Source: Burkholderiales bacterium UBA2647 (lineage in GTDB: Bacteria > Pseudomonadota > Gammaproteobacteria > Burkholderiales > Burkholderiaceae_E). From it: DNA of 21,059 bases. The stretch is from assembly GCA_002359635.1 (NCBI GenBank), contig DENJ01000082.1, positions 36,144-57,202 on the forward strand, given 5' to 3'. Below the pieces are notes generated by a model. The model had not been told where the DNA came from and searched no databases. It saw nothing but the letters and a program-made list of their open reading frames with translations. Shown here one piece after another: positions 14,682 through 21,059 of the stretch; position 1 is the first letter of the stretch; every line of letters starts with the position of its first letter. A program made the translations under genes and the position numbers.

Positions 14682-15776
14682 TCAGACGTTAAAACGGAAA
14701 TGCATCACGTCCCCATCTTTGACGGGGTAGTCTTTTCCTTCTAGGCGCATTTTCCCTGCCTCTTTGGCCCCCTGCTCCCCTTTGAATTGAACGAAGTCTG
14801 CGTAAGCGATGGTCTCTGCGCGGATGAAACCGCGTTCAAAGTCTGTATGGATGACGCCCGCGGCTTGGGGTGCGGTGTAGCCTTTTCGGATTGTCCATGC
14901 GCGTACCTCTTTCACACCTGCGGTGAAGTAAGTCTGCAAGCCCAATAAATGAAAGGCTGCGCGTATCACCCGATGAAGGCCGGGCTCGGTCATCCCCATA
15001 TCGGCCAAAAACACCGTCTTGTCTTCGTCGCTCATATCGGCAATTTCAGCTTCGATCGCAGCACAAATCGGTACGACCGTTGCGCCTTCGGACTGGGCGA
15101 GGGCAATGACCTTATCCAAGTGGGGATTACCCCTAAAGCCATCATCGCGGACGTTGGCGATATACATTGTCGGCTTGGCCGTGATTAAACAAAGCGGCTT
15201 GAGCAGCGCTTTTTCTTCCTCGTAAAGATCGATCGATCGCACCGGTTTGGCTTGATTCAGTACCGGCAGGACTTTCTCCAAGACCTCAACCAGCCGCATG
15301 GCTTCTTTGTCGCCCCCGGAGCGGGCCACTTTGGCATAGCGTGCCAAGGCCTTATCGACAGTGGCCATGTCCGCGAGCGCGAGCTCGGTGTTGATGACTT
15401 CGATATCCGATAGGGGATCAACCCGCCCCGAAACATGCACGACATTGCCGTCTTCAAAACAGCGAACCACATGAACCACCGCATCGGTTTCGCGGATATT
15501 GGCCAGAAATTGATTGCCCAGGCCCTCGCCCTTGCTTGCTCCGGCGACAAGTCCCGCAATATCGACAAACTCGACCGTGGCGGGCAGCACGCGCTCGGGT
15601 TTCACAATCGATGCGAGGGCCTGCAAACGTTCATCAGGCACTTCGACGATGCCGACATTGGGCTCGATGGTGCAAAAGGGATAGTTCTCGGCGGCAATTC
15701 CCGCCTTGGTGAGTGCATTAAAGAGCGTGGACTTACCCACGTTTGGTAATCCAACAATCCCACATTGAAGCGCCAT
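14682..15776 (-). CDS. ychF: Redox-regulated ATPase/GTPase YchF (Obg family)
   Basis: A 364-residue OBG-family P-loop protein of normal length, ATP-preferring in studied members, that interacts with ribosomes and the oxidative stress response. Motifs seen are G1 GLPNVGKST at 8-16, NYPFCTIEPNVG as switch I, and DIAGLVAGASKGEGLGNQFL as G3 with switch II. The C-terminal TGS domain includes YFTAGVKEVRAWTIRKG and the end GDVMHFRFNV. The start ATG 15776 opens MALQCGIVGLPN as usual. In most relatives ychF directly follows pth; here a 5'-nucleotidase and a deacylase gene lie between them. It diverges from the nucleotidase gene with 62 bp in between. Confidence 0.97.
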   Translation of the reverse strand: MALQCGIVGLPNVGKSTLFNALTKAGIAAENYPFCTIEPNVGIVEVPDERLQALASIVKPERVLPATVEFVDIAGLVAGASKGEGLGNQFLANIRETDAVVHVVRCFEDGNVVHVSGRVDPLSDIEVINTELALADMATVDKALARYAKVARSGGDKEAMRLVEVLEKVLPVLNQAKPVRSIDLYEEEKALLKPLCLITAKPTMYIANVRDDGFRGNPHLDKVIALAQSEGATVVPICAAIEAEIADMSDEDKTVFLADMGMTEPGLHRVIRAAFHLLGLQTYFTAGVKEVRAWTIRKGYTAPQAAGVIHTDFERGFIRAETIAYADFVQFKGEQGAKEAGKMRLEGKDYPVKDGDVMHFRFNV

Positions 15777-15822
15777 AAAACCTGCTTTCTTGTCGAAAAA
15801 AATCCATGAAATAAGCCGCTGA

Positions 15823-15830
15823 AGTATAGT
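15823..15830. promoter_or_regulatory. Possible shared -10 region of ychF and the 5'-nucleotidase gene
   Basis: AGTATAGT contains TATAGT (15825-15830) reading toward the nucleotidase and TATACT reading toward ychF. Neither has a good -35. For the nucleotidase the expected transcript start would lie almost at the ATG at 15839. Confidence 0.25.
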
Positions 15831-15838
15831 CGTTCATC

Positions 15839-16756
15839 ATGGTTAGCCTAGAAGACAAGTTAGTGGTCGCCATTTCTTCAAGGGCGGTTTTCGATTTTGA
15901 AGAAGAAAACCGTGTCTTTGAGCAAAGTGATGATCGCGCCTACCGGGCGCTGCAACGCGAGCGCCTCGATCAGGCAGCCAAGCCGGGCGTTGCCTTCGCC
16001 TTGGTGCGCAAGCTGCTTGCCTTCGATCCCGAGCAAACGCCAGATGCACAAAGGCGAGTCGAAGTCGTGGTGGTTTCGCGCAATGACCCGGTTTCGGGGA
16101 TGCGGGTTTTTCGTTCAGCGCAGCAAATGGCTTTGCGCCTTGAGCGCGGCGTATTCACCCGTGGTCGAAGGCCTTGGCCCTATCTTGAGCCCTTGAAAGC
16201 CAATCTATTTTTGTCGGCCAATGAGCAAGACGTTCGCGAAGCCCTGGAGGCTGGTTTTCCGGCCGCGCGGGTTTTTCCAAGTTCCGTACAAGCTTCGGTA
16301 GCCCATCCCGATGAGCTGCGCATTGCTTTTGATGGCGATGCGGTGCTTTTTTCCGATGAAAGCGAGCAGCTTTTTCAGCGCGAAGGCCTGGGTGCTTTTC
16401 AGGCTCATGAGCGCGAGCATGCCGCTCGCCCTTTGCCTGGTGGTCCATTTAAGCCGCTTTTAGAGGCCTTGCATCGCCTTCAAGAACAAGGCCCGACGGC
16501 CATGCGGGTGCGTACGGCGCTCGTCACGGCGCGAAGCGCGCCTGCCCATGAGCGGGCCATCCGAACGCTGCTCGATTGGGGCGTTGAGGTCGATGAGGCG
16601 ATGTTCTTAGGCGGTCTCGATAAAGGTGGTTTTTTGAAGGCCTTTGAACCTGACTTCTTTTTTGATGATCAGACCGGTCATTGCGAATCGGCTGCCCGGG
16701 TTGCGCCTGCCGGACATGTGATTTCCGGGGTTGCCAATCGCCCGAAAAACCATTAG
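15839..16756 (+). CDS. 5'-nucleotidase (cytosolic 5'-nucleotidase I-like family)
   Basis: A 305-residue protein resembling the bacterial branch of cytosolic 5'-nucleotidase I (Pfam 5_nucleotid, PF06189). Features seen are LVVAISSRAVFDFEEENRVF at the N-terminus, where the nucleophile motif would lie, VEVVVVSRNDPVSGMRVF, the central block RIAFDGDAVLFSDESEQLF, and the C-terminal LGGLDKGGFLKAFEPDFFFDDQ. Members dephosphorylate nucleoside monophosphates such as AMP or IMP in the cytoplasm. No signal peptide is seen. Start ATG 15839 has no clear ribosome site. It is alone on its strand, diverging from ychF and converging on the deacylase gene. Sharing a locus with prs suggests nucleotide turnover, which is only inference. 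Confidence 0.85.
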   Translation: MVSLEDKLVVAISSRAVFDFEEENRVFEQSDDRAYRALQRERLDQAAKPGVAFALVRKLLAFDPEQTPDAQRRVEVVVVSRNDPVSGMRVFRSAQQMALRLERGVFTRGRRPWPYLEPLKANLFLSANEQDVREALEAGFPAARVFPSSVQASVAHPDELRIAFDGDAVLFSDESEQLFQREGLGAFQAHEREHAARPLPGGPFKPLLEALHRLQEQGPTAMRVRTALVTARSAPAHERAIRTLLDWGVEVDEAMFLGGLDKGGFLKAFEPDFFFDDQTGHCESAARVAPAGHVISGVANRPKNH

Positions 16757-16814
16757 CCGGGCTTCGCCCAGCCATGGTGATGACGAGGGAAAAGCCAGCG
16801 GCTTGCAAGCCCAC

Positions 16815-18359
16815 TCAGCGACCGCTTAGGATTTGCCCCGGTCTTGCCGGCCTGCATCCTGCGCTTGAACCTTCCGCCGCTGCTAAGACTGGCCCTGTGT
16901 AGACCCGTTGGCCTGCCACCCAGGTGGCTTCAATACCCCGGCTCGCCTGCTCGGGCTGATCGTAGTCGGCTAAGTCAAGCACCTGTTGCGGGTCGAAAAG
17001 CACTAAATCTGCCGCGGCATCGATGGCAATCCGCCCGCGCGGCAAAGGACCACGATCAAGACCAAAGCGGGCCGCTGACAGCCCGGTCATTTTGCGAATC
17101 GCTTGCGGCAGCGAGAGCAATTTTTTTTCCCGAACATAGCGTCCAAGGACCCGCGGAAAGGTTCCCCATAAACGCGGATGGGGCTTGCCCTGAAGGGGAA
17201 TGCCGTCTGAGCCAATCATCGATTGGGGGTGAGTCACAATACGATCGACATCGGCCTCATCCATGGTGAAGTAAACCGCAGCACTCGGCCCGAGATAATC
17301 GGCACAGGCTTTCGCCTCAAGCCCTAAGTCGCGGGAAAGCTGATCGAAATCATCGCCCTCGTACTGAGGAAAACGAGGGCAAGACGTGATGACGGTTTTA
17401 CGCGACAGCGCGGCACGGTCTGCCAGCAGCATGGTCGAGGAGGCCTCATAGGGATACACATCAAAGCCGAGTTCAATCGTTTTTGCGGCTTCTTCAATCC
17501 GCGCAAGACTGCGCGTCGATTGACCGTGAGCCAGGGGACCAGCGCATTTATGGTGCGAGATGATGGTGCGAACGCCGAGGGTTTTACCGATTGCGATGGT
17601 TTCCTCGATCGAAGCCATCAAGTCCTCGGATTCATCGCGCATATGGGTGGTGAAGATGCCACCGCATTGGCACAAGGGGCGCAGGACCTGGGTGATTTCT
17701 TGCGTGCTTGCCTTAGCCGCAGTCGGGTAAAAGGTGCCGGTGGAGGCGCCGGCAGCGCCGAGTTCGAGACAGTGTTGCAATAACGCCTGCATCGCGCGCA
17801 CTTCAGACGCGCTGGCTTCGCGATCGAGCCTGTCCATGGTGCAAGCTCTCAGCGCGGAGTGCCCGATCAGCACGACAGCATGGGTTGCCGCAGGCTGATC
17901 ATGAAGGGCTTCGATATAGTCTTGAAAGCGATGAAAGCGCGGATTGCCGCGCACGTCCACCAGGCCCAGCGGCATCGCCAGTTCGCCTTCGGGAAGCGGG
18001 GCAATGCTGACGCCGCAATTACCGGTCACCACGGTTGTCACGCCTTGGGAGACTTTGAAGTCCATCGAAGGCTGCAATAAGAGCGCGGCATCATCGTGGG
18101 TGTGCACATCGATAAAGCCAGGCGCCAGATGCATGCCCATGCCATCGACCCGCTCTTTTGCTCGCATACCCGGTGAACGGGCATGGCCTTTAGTCTTATG
18201 GCGACTTTGCTCGAGGCTCGGCTGTAACTGATCAAAAAAATGGCCACCGTAGCGAATCTCGGCGATTCTGCCCGCCTGGATCGCCAAATCGGCTTGTTGC
18301 GCAGGCGACCCGAGACCGTCGTGGATCCATACATTTTCAATGACTTCGTCATAGATCAT
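16815..18359 (-). CDS. N-acyl-D-amino-acid deacylase family amidohydrolase
   Basis: A 514-residue metal-dependent amidohydrolase of the D-aminoacylase group, which removes an acyl group from N-acyl-D-amino acids. Likely metal positions are H86 and H88 in GFIDVHTHDD and C125 in VVTGNCGVS, the Cys ligand that marks this family. Further ones are the His residues in FTTHMRDESEDLM and ISHHKCAG and the Asp in GSDGIPLQGKPHPRLWGTF. The C-terminal RGRIAIDAAADLVLFDP is typical. A roughly 25-residue polar insertion (about 48-72) precedes the first motif. ATG 18359 is chosen for AAGGAG ten bases upstream and for the normal family start; it overlaps the end of pth by 11 bp. The exact substrate is unknown, and dipeptides or formylated amino acids are also possible. 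Confidence 0.88.
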   Translation of the reverse strand: MIYDEVIENVWIHDGLGSPAQQADLAIQAGRIAEIRYGGHFFDQLQPSLEQSRHKTKGHARSPGMRAKERVDGMGMHLAPGFIDVHTHDDAALLLQPSMDFKVSQGVTTVVTGNCGVSIAPLPEGELAMPLGLVDVRGNPRFHRFQDYIEALHDQPAATHAVVLIGHSALRACTMDRLDREASASEVRAMQALLQHCLELGAAGASTGTFYPTAAKASTQEITQVLRPLCQCGGIFTTHMRDESEDLMASIEETIAIGKTLGVRTIISHHKCAGPLAHGQSTRSLARIEEAAKTIELGFDVYPYEASSTMLLADRAALSRKTVITSCPRFPQYEGDDFDQLSRDLGLEAKACADYLGPSAAVYFTMDEADVDRIVTHPQSMIGSDGIPLQGKPHPRLWGTFPRVLGRYVREKKLLSLPQAIRKMTGLSAARFGLDRGPLPRGRIAIDAAADLVLFDPQQVLDLADYDQPEQASRGIEATWVAGQRVYTGPVLAAAEGSSAGCRPARPGQILSGR

Positions 18360-18957
18360 GCTTTTCGTTCTCCTTCGGGACGCTTTGAGCACGATGCATC
18401 ATCGCTATAGCGCTTTCGCGTTCGCCGATCAAAAAAGCTTGCATTTGCGGCAGTATGGTTTGCATCGCCACATCGATCAAATGAAACTGCTCGGGCGATG
18501 GTCGATGCAAAACAAAATCGCCAACCGCTTGCGCGAGCTTGAGGCTGCGGGGGTGACCAATACCGAGGCGAAGTCGCCAGTAATCCTGCTGTCCAAGGTG
18601 CTGGCTAATGTCTTTGAGGCCATTGTGTCCCGCAGAACCGCCGCCAAACTTCATTCTGGCAATACCTGGCAGCAGATCAAGCTCGTCGTGAACGATCAGG
18701 ACTTCGTGCGGCAGGATTTTGTAGTAGGCGCAAACTGCCGAAACCGCCTGGCCCGAGCGGTTCATCCAGGTCCTGGGTTTGAGCAGATGAATCAGGCGGC
18801 CATGGAGCCTGCAATTGGCAAGATCAGCGAAGAACTTCGCTTCCTGGTTAAAGCCTGCTGCAGGGTCGAGCTTGGGAAGCAGCCGATCCAGGAGCCAAAA
18901 ACCGGCGTTGTGGCGATCAGATTCGTGTTCAGGCCCGGGGTTACCAAGCCCAACCAC
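18349..18957 (-). CDS. pth: Peptidyl-tRNA hydrolase
   Basis: A 202-residue peptidyl-tRNA hydrolase that frees peptides from prematurely released peptidyl-tRNA. Conserved sites are VGLGNPG (N6, equivalent to E. coli N10), the catalytic His in SDRHNAGFWLLD (H16), the Asn in PRTWMNRSGQAV, the Asp in VHDELDL, and GGGSAGHNGLKDI. The only standard start before the motif is GTG 18957, which cuts into the first beta strand; the frame upstream reads AAIRLV, as expected of a Pth N-terminus, but contains no ATG, GTG or TTG. A rare start (ATT 18993 or ATC 18966) is possible. It lies 35 bp after rplY, and its end overlaps the deacylase start. Confidence 0.95.
   Translation of the reverse strand: MVGLGNPGPEHESDRHNAGFWLLDRLLPKLDPAAGFNQEAKFFADLANCRLHGRLIHLLKPRTWMNRSGQAVSAVCAYYKILPHEVLIVHDELDLLPGIARMKFGGGSAGHNGLKDISQHLGQQDYWRLRLGIGHPRSLKLAQAVGDFVLHRPSPEQFHLIDVAMQTILPQMQAFLIGERESAIAMMHRAQSVPKENEKHDL
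18370..18375 (-). promoter_or_regulatory. Ribosome binding site of the deacylase gene, inside pth
   Basis: AAGGAG on the - strand lies ten bases before ATG 18359, inside the last codons of pth. It favours this start over an in-frame upstream one at 18392 and suggests coupled translation. Confidence 0.75.
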
Positions 18958-18992
18958 CAGCCTGATCGCTGCTTGCTTATCGGCGGCTTGAA

Positions 18993-19616
18993 TTACTTCT
19001 TGCCCTTGGCTTTGCCCGCAGGTTTAGCGGCGGTTTCTGCGGGCGCGATCTCTTCAGCAACCGGCAGGGTCACCGTGACAAGCACCGGATTTTCCTTGGC
19101 GCGTAAGACCGGTGTGACGCCTTCAGGAAAGTGAATATCACGCACATGCAGGGATTTACCGGCCTCAAGCTGGCCCAGATCAACCGTGATGAATTCGGGC
19201 AGTTGGGCGGGTAGGCAGGAAATCTCCACCTCGGTGAGTACGTGGCCGACGATACCCGCTGAGAGCTTCACCGCCGGTGAGTTCTCCTGATTGACAAAAT
19301 GCAGCGGCACCTTCATGTGGATCTTGCGATCGGGCGCGACCCGTTCAAAGTCGATGTGCAAGACCTGCTGCTTATACGGGTGCCACTGCACATCCCGCAA
19401 CAAAACCTGTTGGCTATGGCCATCAAGTTCCATGTCCAAGATCGAAGCGTGGAAAGCTTCAACCCGAAGTGCGTGAAAGAGCGGGTTATGCTCTACTTCA
19501 ATGGCGGTGGGGTTTCCAGGCGAACCATAAATAATGCCAGGAACCTTACCCGCACGGCGCAGGCGGCGGCTCGCACTCGACCCTTGCGCTGAACGACTTG
19601 TTGCAACAACTTTCAT
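18993..19616 (-). CDS. rplY: 50S ribosomal protein L25/general stress protein Ctc
   Basis: A 207-residue long-form L25 (CTC type) that binds 5S rRNA. The N-terminal L25 domain includes SRSAQGSSASRRLRRAGKVPGIIYG (4-28), a typical block, and continues to VLHIDFERV. The C-terminal TL5/CTC beta domain follows, with VPLHFVNQENSPAVKLSAGIV and the closing FPEGVTPVLRAKENPVLVTV. The tail is Ala/Lys-rich and ends GKAKGKK. The start ATG 19616 has a good GAGGAA site just upstream. It is separated from prs by 242 bp with a probable terminator, so it may have its own promoter, although none is clear. pth follows after 35 bp. Confidence 0.97.
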   Translation of the reverse strand: MKVVATSRSAQGSSASRRLRRAGKVPGIIYGSPGNPTAIEVEHNPLFHALRVEAFHASILDMELDGHSQQVLLRDVQWHPYKQQVLHIDFERVAPDRKIHMKVPLHFVNQENSPAVKLSAGIVGHVLTEVEISCLPAQLPEFITVDLGQLEAGKSLHVRDIHFPEGVTPVLRAKENPVLVTVTLPVAEEIAPAETAAKPAGKAKGKK

Positions 19617-19688
19617 GATTTTTCCTCAATAAACCGTTTTTCCGGCGATTCGTCTGCATCGATGCGCCATTGAAACGGCTGTTTCCAC

Positions 19689-19717
19689 AAAAAACCTGCA
19701 TCAAAGTTGAAGCAGGC
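19689..19717 (-). terminator. Rho-independent terminator or attenuator between prs and rplY
   Basis: On the - strand CCTGC (19716... read downward) pairs with GCAGG across a 12-base centre that can form three more pairs, and is followed at once by TTTTTT (19694-19689). It lies about 140 bases after the prs stop and 73 before the rplY start, so it probably ends or reduces the prs transcript. Confidence 0.55.
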
Positions 19718-19779
19718 GCTACGACACCAGCGCAACCCAACAAAAGGCTTTTGGCCTCAATCATGGCTTGCAGACTGCC

Positions 19780-19800
19780 TTGGCCTCTTGAAAAGGCCAA
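19780..19800. repeat. Inverted repeat in the prs 3' region
   Basis: TTGGCCT-CTTGAAA-AGGCCAA is a perfect 7-bp stem with a seven-base loop, about 60 bases after the prs stop. There is no T run on either side, so it is not an intrinsic terminator. It may protect the prs mRNA 3' end; this is inference. Confidence 0.5.
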
Positions 19801-19858
19801 CTGGGGCATGAACCGATCCGCGACCAGATCGGCTGATGCCGTGTTTGAAGGTTTCGAC

Positions 19859-20839
19859 TCAGTCCACGAAAAGCGAGGAGACCGAATCGGACCTGTTAAT
19901 CCGTAAAATCGTCTCGGCCAGTAACTGCGCCGAGGTGAGCATTCTTATCTTTTCACAAGCGATGCCGTCGCGCGGCAAGGGAATTGTATCGGTGACCACC
20001 AGGCCATCGAGCTCGGAATCAGCAACCCGCCGAACGGCGCCGCCCGACAAAACAGGATGGGTACAGTAGGCTAAAACCTTTGCCGCACCATGCTCTTTGA
20101 GTGCGCTTGCTGCCTTGACCAGCGTGTTGGCGGTGTCGACGATGTCGTCCATGATCACGCAGGTGCGTCCCCTCACGTCGCCAATGATATTCATCACTTC
20201 CGCAACATTGGCCTTCGGGCGGCGTTTGTCGATGATGGCAAGTTCGCAGTCAAGCCGTTTGGCCATGGCGCGCGCGCGAACCACCCCGCCTACATCGGGT
20301 GATACCACCAGCAAATCATCGAATTTCTGCTTGTGCACATCGGCAAGCAGTACCGGCGCGGCATAAATATTGTCGACCGGAATATCGAAAAACCCCTGAA
20401 TCTGGTCGGCGTGCAGGTCCATGGTGAGGACCCGATCGACGCCTGCAACCTGAAGCATGTTGGCAACGACTTTGGCGCTGATCGCAACACGGGTGGACCG
20501 CACGCGTCGATCCTGCCTGGCGTAGCCAAAATACGGCACCGCCGCCGTAATCCGTCCTGCCGATGCCCGCTTGAGCGCATCGACCATGATCAGCAATTCC
20601 ATCAAATGGTCGTTGGTGGGGGAGCAAGTCGATTGCAGTACGAAGCAATCGCGCCCGCGCACGTTTTCCAGAATCTCAACCATCACCTCACCGTCGGAAA
20701 ATCGCCCGACGGTAGCGCGTCCTAGCGGCACCCTCAGATGCGCAGCAACATCGGCAGCAAGCTTGGGGACTGCGTTGCCGGTGAAGATGGTGAGGCCTTC
20801 TGGGGCAACCGAATCGCGATGATGAGCCATGGACGTCAT
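19859..20839 (-). CDS. prs: Ribose-phosphate pyrophosphokinase (PRPP synthetase)
   Basis: A 326-residue class I PRPP synthetase, making PRPP from ribose-5-phosphate and ATP for nucleotide, His and Trp synthesis. Motifs seen are FTGNAVPKLAADVA near the start, FSDGEVMVEILENVRGRD, the ATP-site PYFGYARQDRR, the DLHADQIQGFFDIPVDN block that binds metal and ATP, and the PRPP loop VIMDDIVDTANTL. The extra residues over the usual 312-316 lie at the N-terminus. ATG 20839 is preceded by a modest TAGG site; an in-frame ATG at 20830 is an alternative. A tRNA-Gln gene lies 119 bp upstream on the same strand, and rplY follows. Confidence 0.97.
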   Translation of the reverse strand: MTSMAHHRDSVAPEGLTIFTGNAVPKLAADVAAHLRVPLGRATVGRFSDGEVMVEILENVRGRDCFVLQSTCSPTNDHLMELLIMVDALKRASAGRITAAVPYFGYARQDRRVRSTRVAISAKVVANMLQVAGVDRVLTMDLHADQIQGFFDIPVDNIYAAPVLLADVHKQKFDDLLVVSPDVGGVVRARAMAKRLDCELAIIDKRRPKANVAEVMNIIGDVRGRTCVIMDDIVDTANTLVKAASALKEHGAAKVLAYCTHPVLSGGAVRRVADSELDGLVVTDTIPLPRDGIACEKIRMLTSAQLLAETILRINRSDSVSSLFVD

Positions 20840-20958
20840 GCCGCAAACCTATGCTGGAGACCAAGTGCCTCACGGCGGGTGAAAACACTTGCTTGATCGG
20901 AGCCTACATCGAGCTTCCAATCGATTGCCTAACGCTACGACATGAGTCGCGGCAGTGC

Positions 20959-21035
20959 TGGCTGGGGAGGAAGGATTCGAACCCTCGAATGCCGGAATCA
21001 AAATCCGGCGCCTTAACCAACTTGGCGACCCCCCA
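20959..21035 (-). tRNA. tRNA-Gln, anticodon TTG
   Basis: A 77-base cloverleaf on the - strand with the CCA end encoded (20961-20959). The acceptor stem TGGGGGG pairs with CTCCCCA, including one G-T pair. The anticodon arm CCGGA-TTTTGAT-TCCGG gives anticodon TTG (21001-20999), reading Gln CAA and, by wobble, CAG. The T arm is GAGGG-TTCGAAT-CCTTC, with a G-T pair. The T1-A72 first pair is typical of bacterial tRNA-Gln. It sits just upstream of prs, as in other betaproteobacteria. Confidence 0.95.
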
Positions 21036-21059
21036 CCGGTACAACCAAAACCCGCTTCA

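Noticed and set aside
16759..16811. GGGC-TTC-GCCC stem and GGCTTGCAAGCC palindrome between the nucleotidase and deacylase genes
   Set aside because: Short stems with no T run in either direction; a bidirectional terminator is possible but not supported.
18358..19134. 258-codon + strand open frame opposite pth and rplY
   Set aside because: It lies wholly antisense to pth and rplY, both firmly identified, and its translation shows no domain.

Overview
The window is chromosomal housekeeping DNA from a betaproteobacterium, most likely of the order Burkholderiales. The main evidence is gene order: the end of cytochrome c oxidase subunit III, an antisense DUF2909 gene, SURF1, a small CxxxC thioredoxin-fold protein, ctaA, ctaB and Sco is the usual betaproteobacterial cox accessory cluster, and tRNA-Gln, prs, rplY, pth at the right end is the usual betaproteobacterial PRPP/translation cluster. 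Base composition is fairly GC-rich and looks even by eye. I see no insertion sequence, phage gene or CRISPR array. Every base range over about 300 bp carries a gene; the longest gaps are about 220 bp (ftsY to rpoH) and 242 bp (prs to rplY), and both hold regulatory signals.

Left part (1-4930, + strand): assembly of an aa3-type terminal oxidase. ctaA and ctaB make heme A, SURF1 helps insert it, and Sco plus the CxxxC protein handle the copper site or thiols. The genes are nearly contiguous (gaps of 2 to 6 bp from SURF1 onward), so they are probably one operon. A DUF2909 gene is read antisense between ctaE and SURF1.

Middle-left (4927-8688, - strand): ftsY, then rpoH, then an EamA-type exporter overlapping a glutathione peroxidase gene by ATGA. 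A CIRCE operator overlaps a probable promoter ahead of rpoH, and a sigma-32-like promoter lies closer to the gene. Divergent from ftsY is rsmD, coaD and a YfhL-type ferredoxin (8813-10357, + strand).

Middle-right (10364-15776): polyphosphate metabolism, with ppx and ppk1 divergent and sharing bases of their start codons, then an unrecognised small membrane protein and ychF facing it.

Right part (15839-21035): a cytosolic-type 5'-nucleotidase on the + strand, then on the - strand, in transcription order, tRNA-Gln(UUG), prs, rplY, pth and an N-acyl-D-amino-acid deacylase whose start overlaps the end of pth.

I did not find a clearly new multi-gene system. The observations most worth checking are a histidine-rich 24-bp repeat array inside ctaA, the CIRCE operator on rpoH, the zero-spacer ppx/ppk1 divergence, the pth/deacylase coupling and the lack of a normal start codon that would give pth a full N-terminus.
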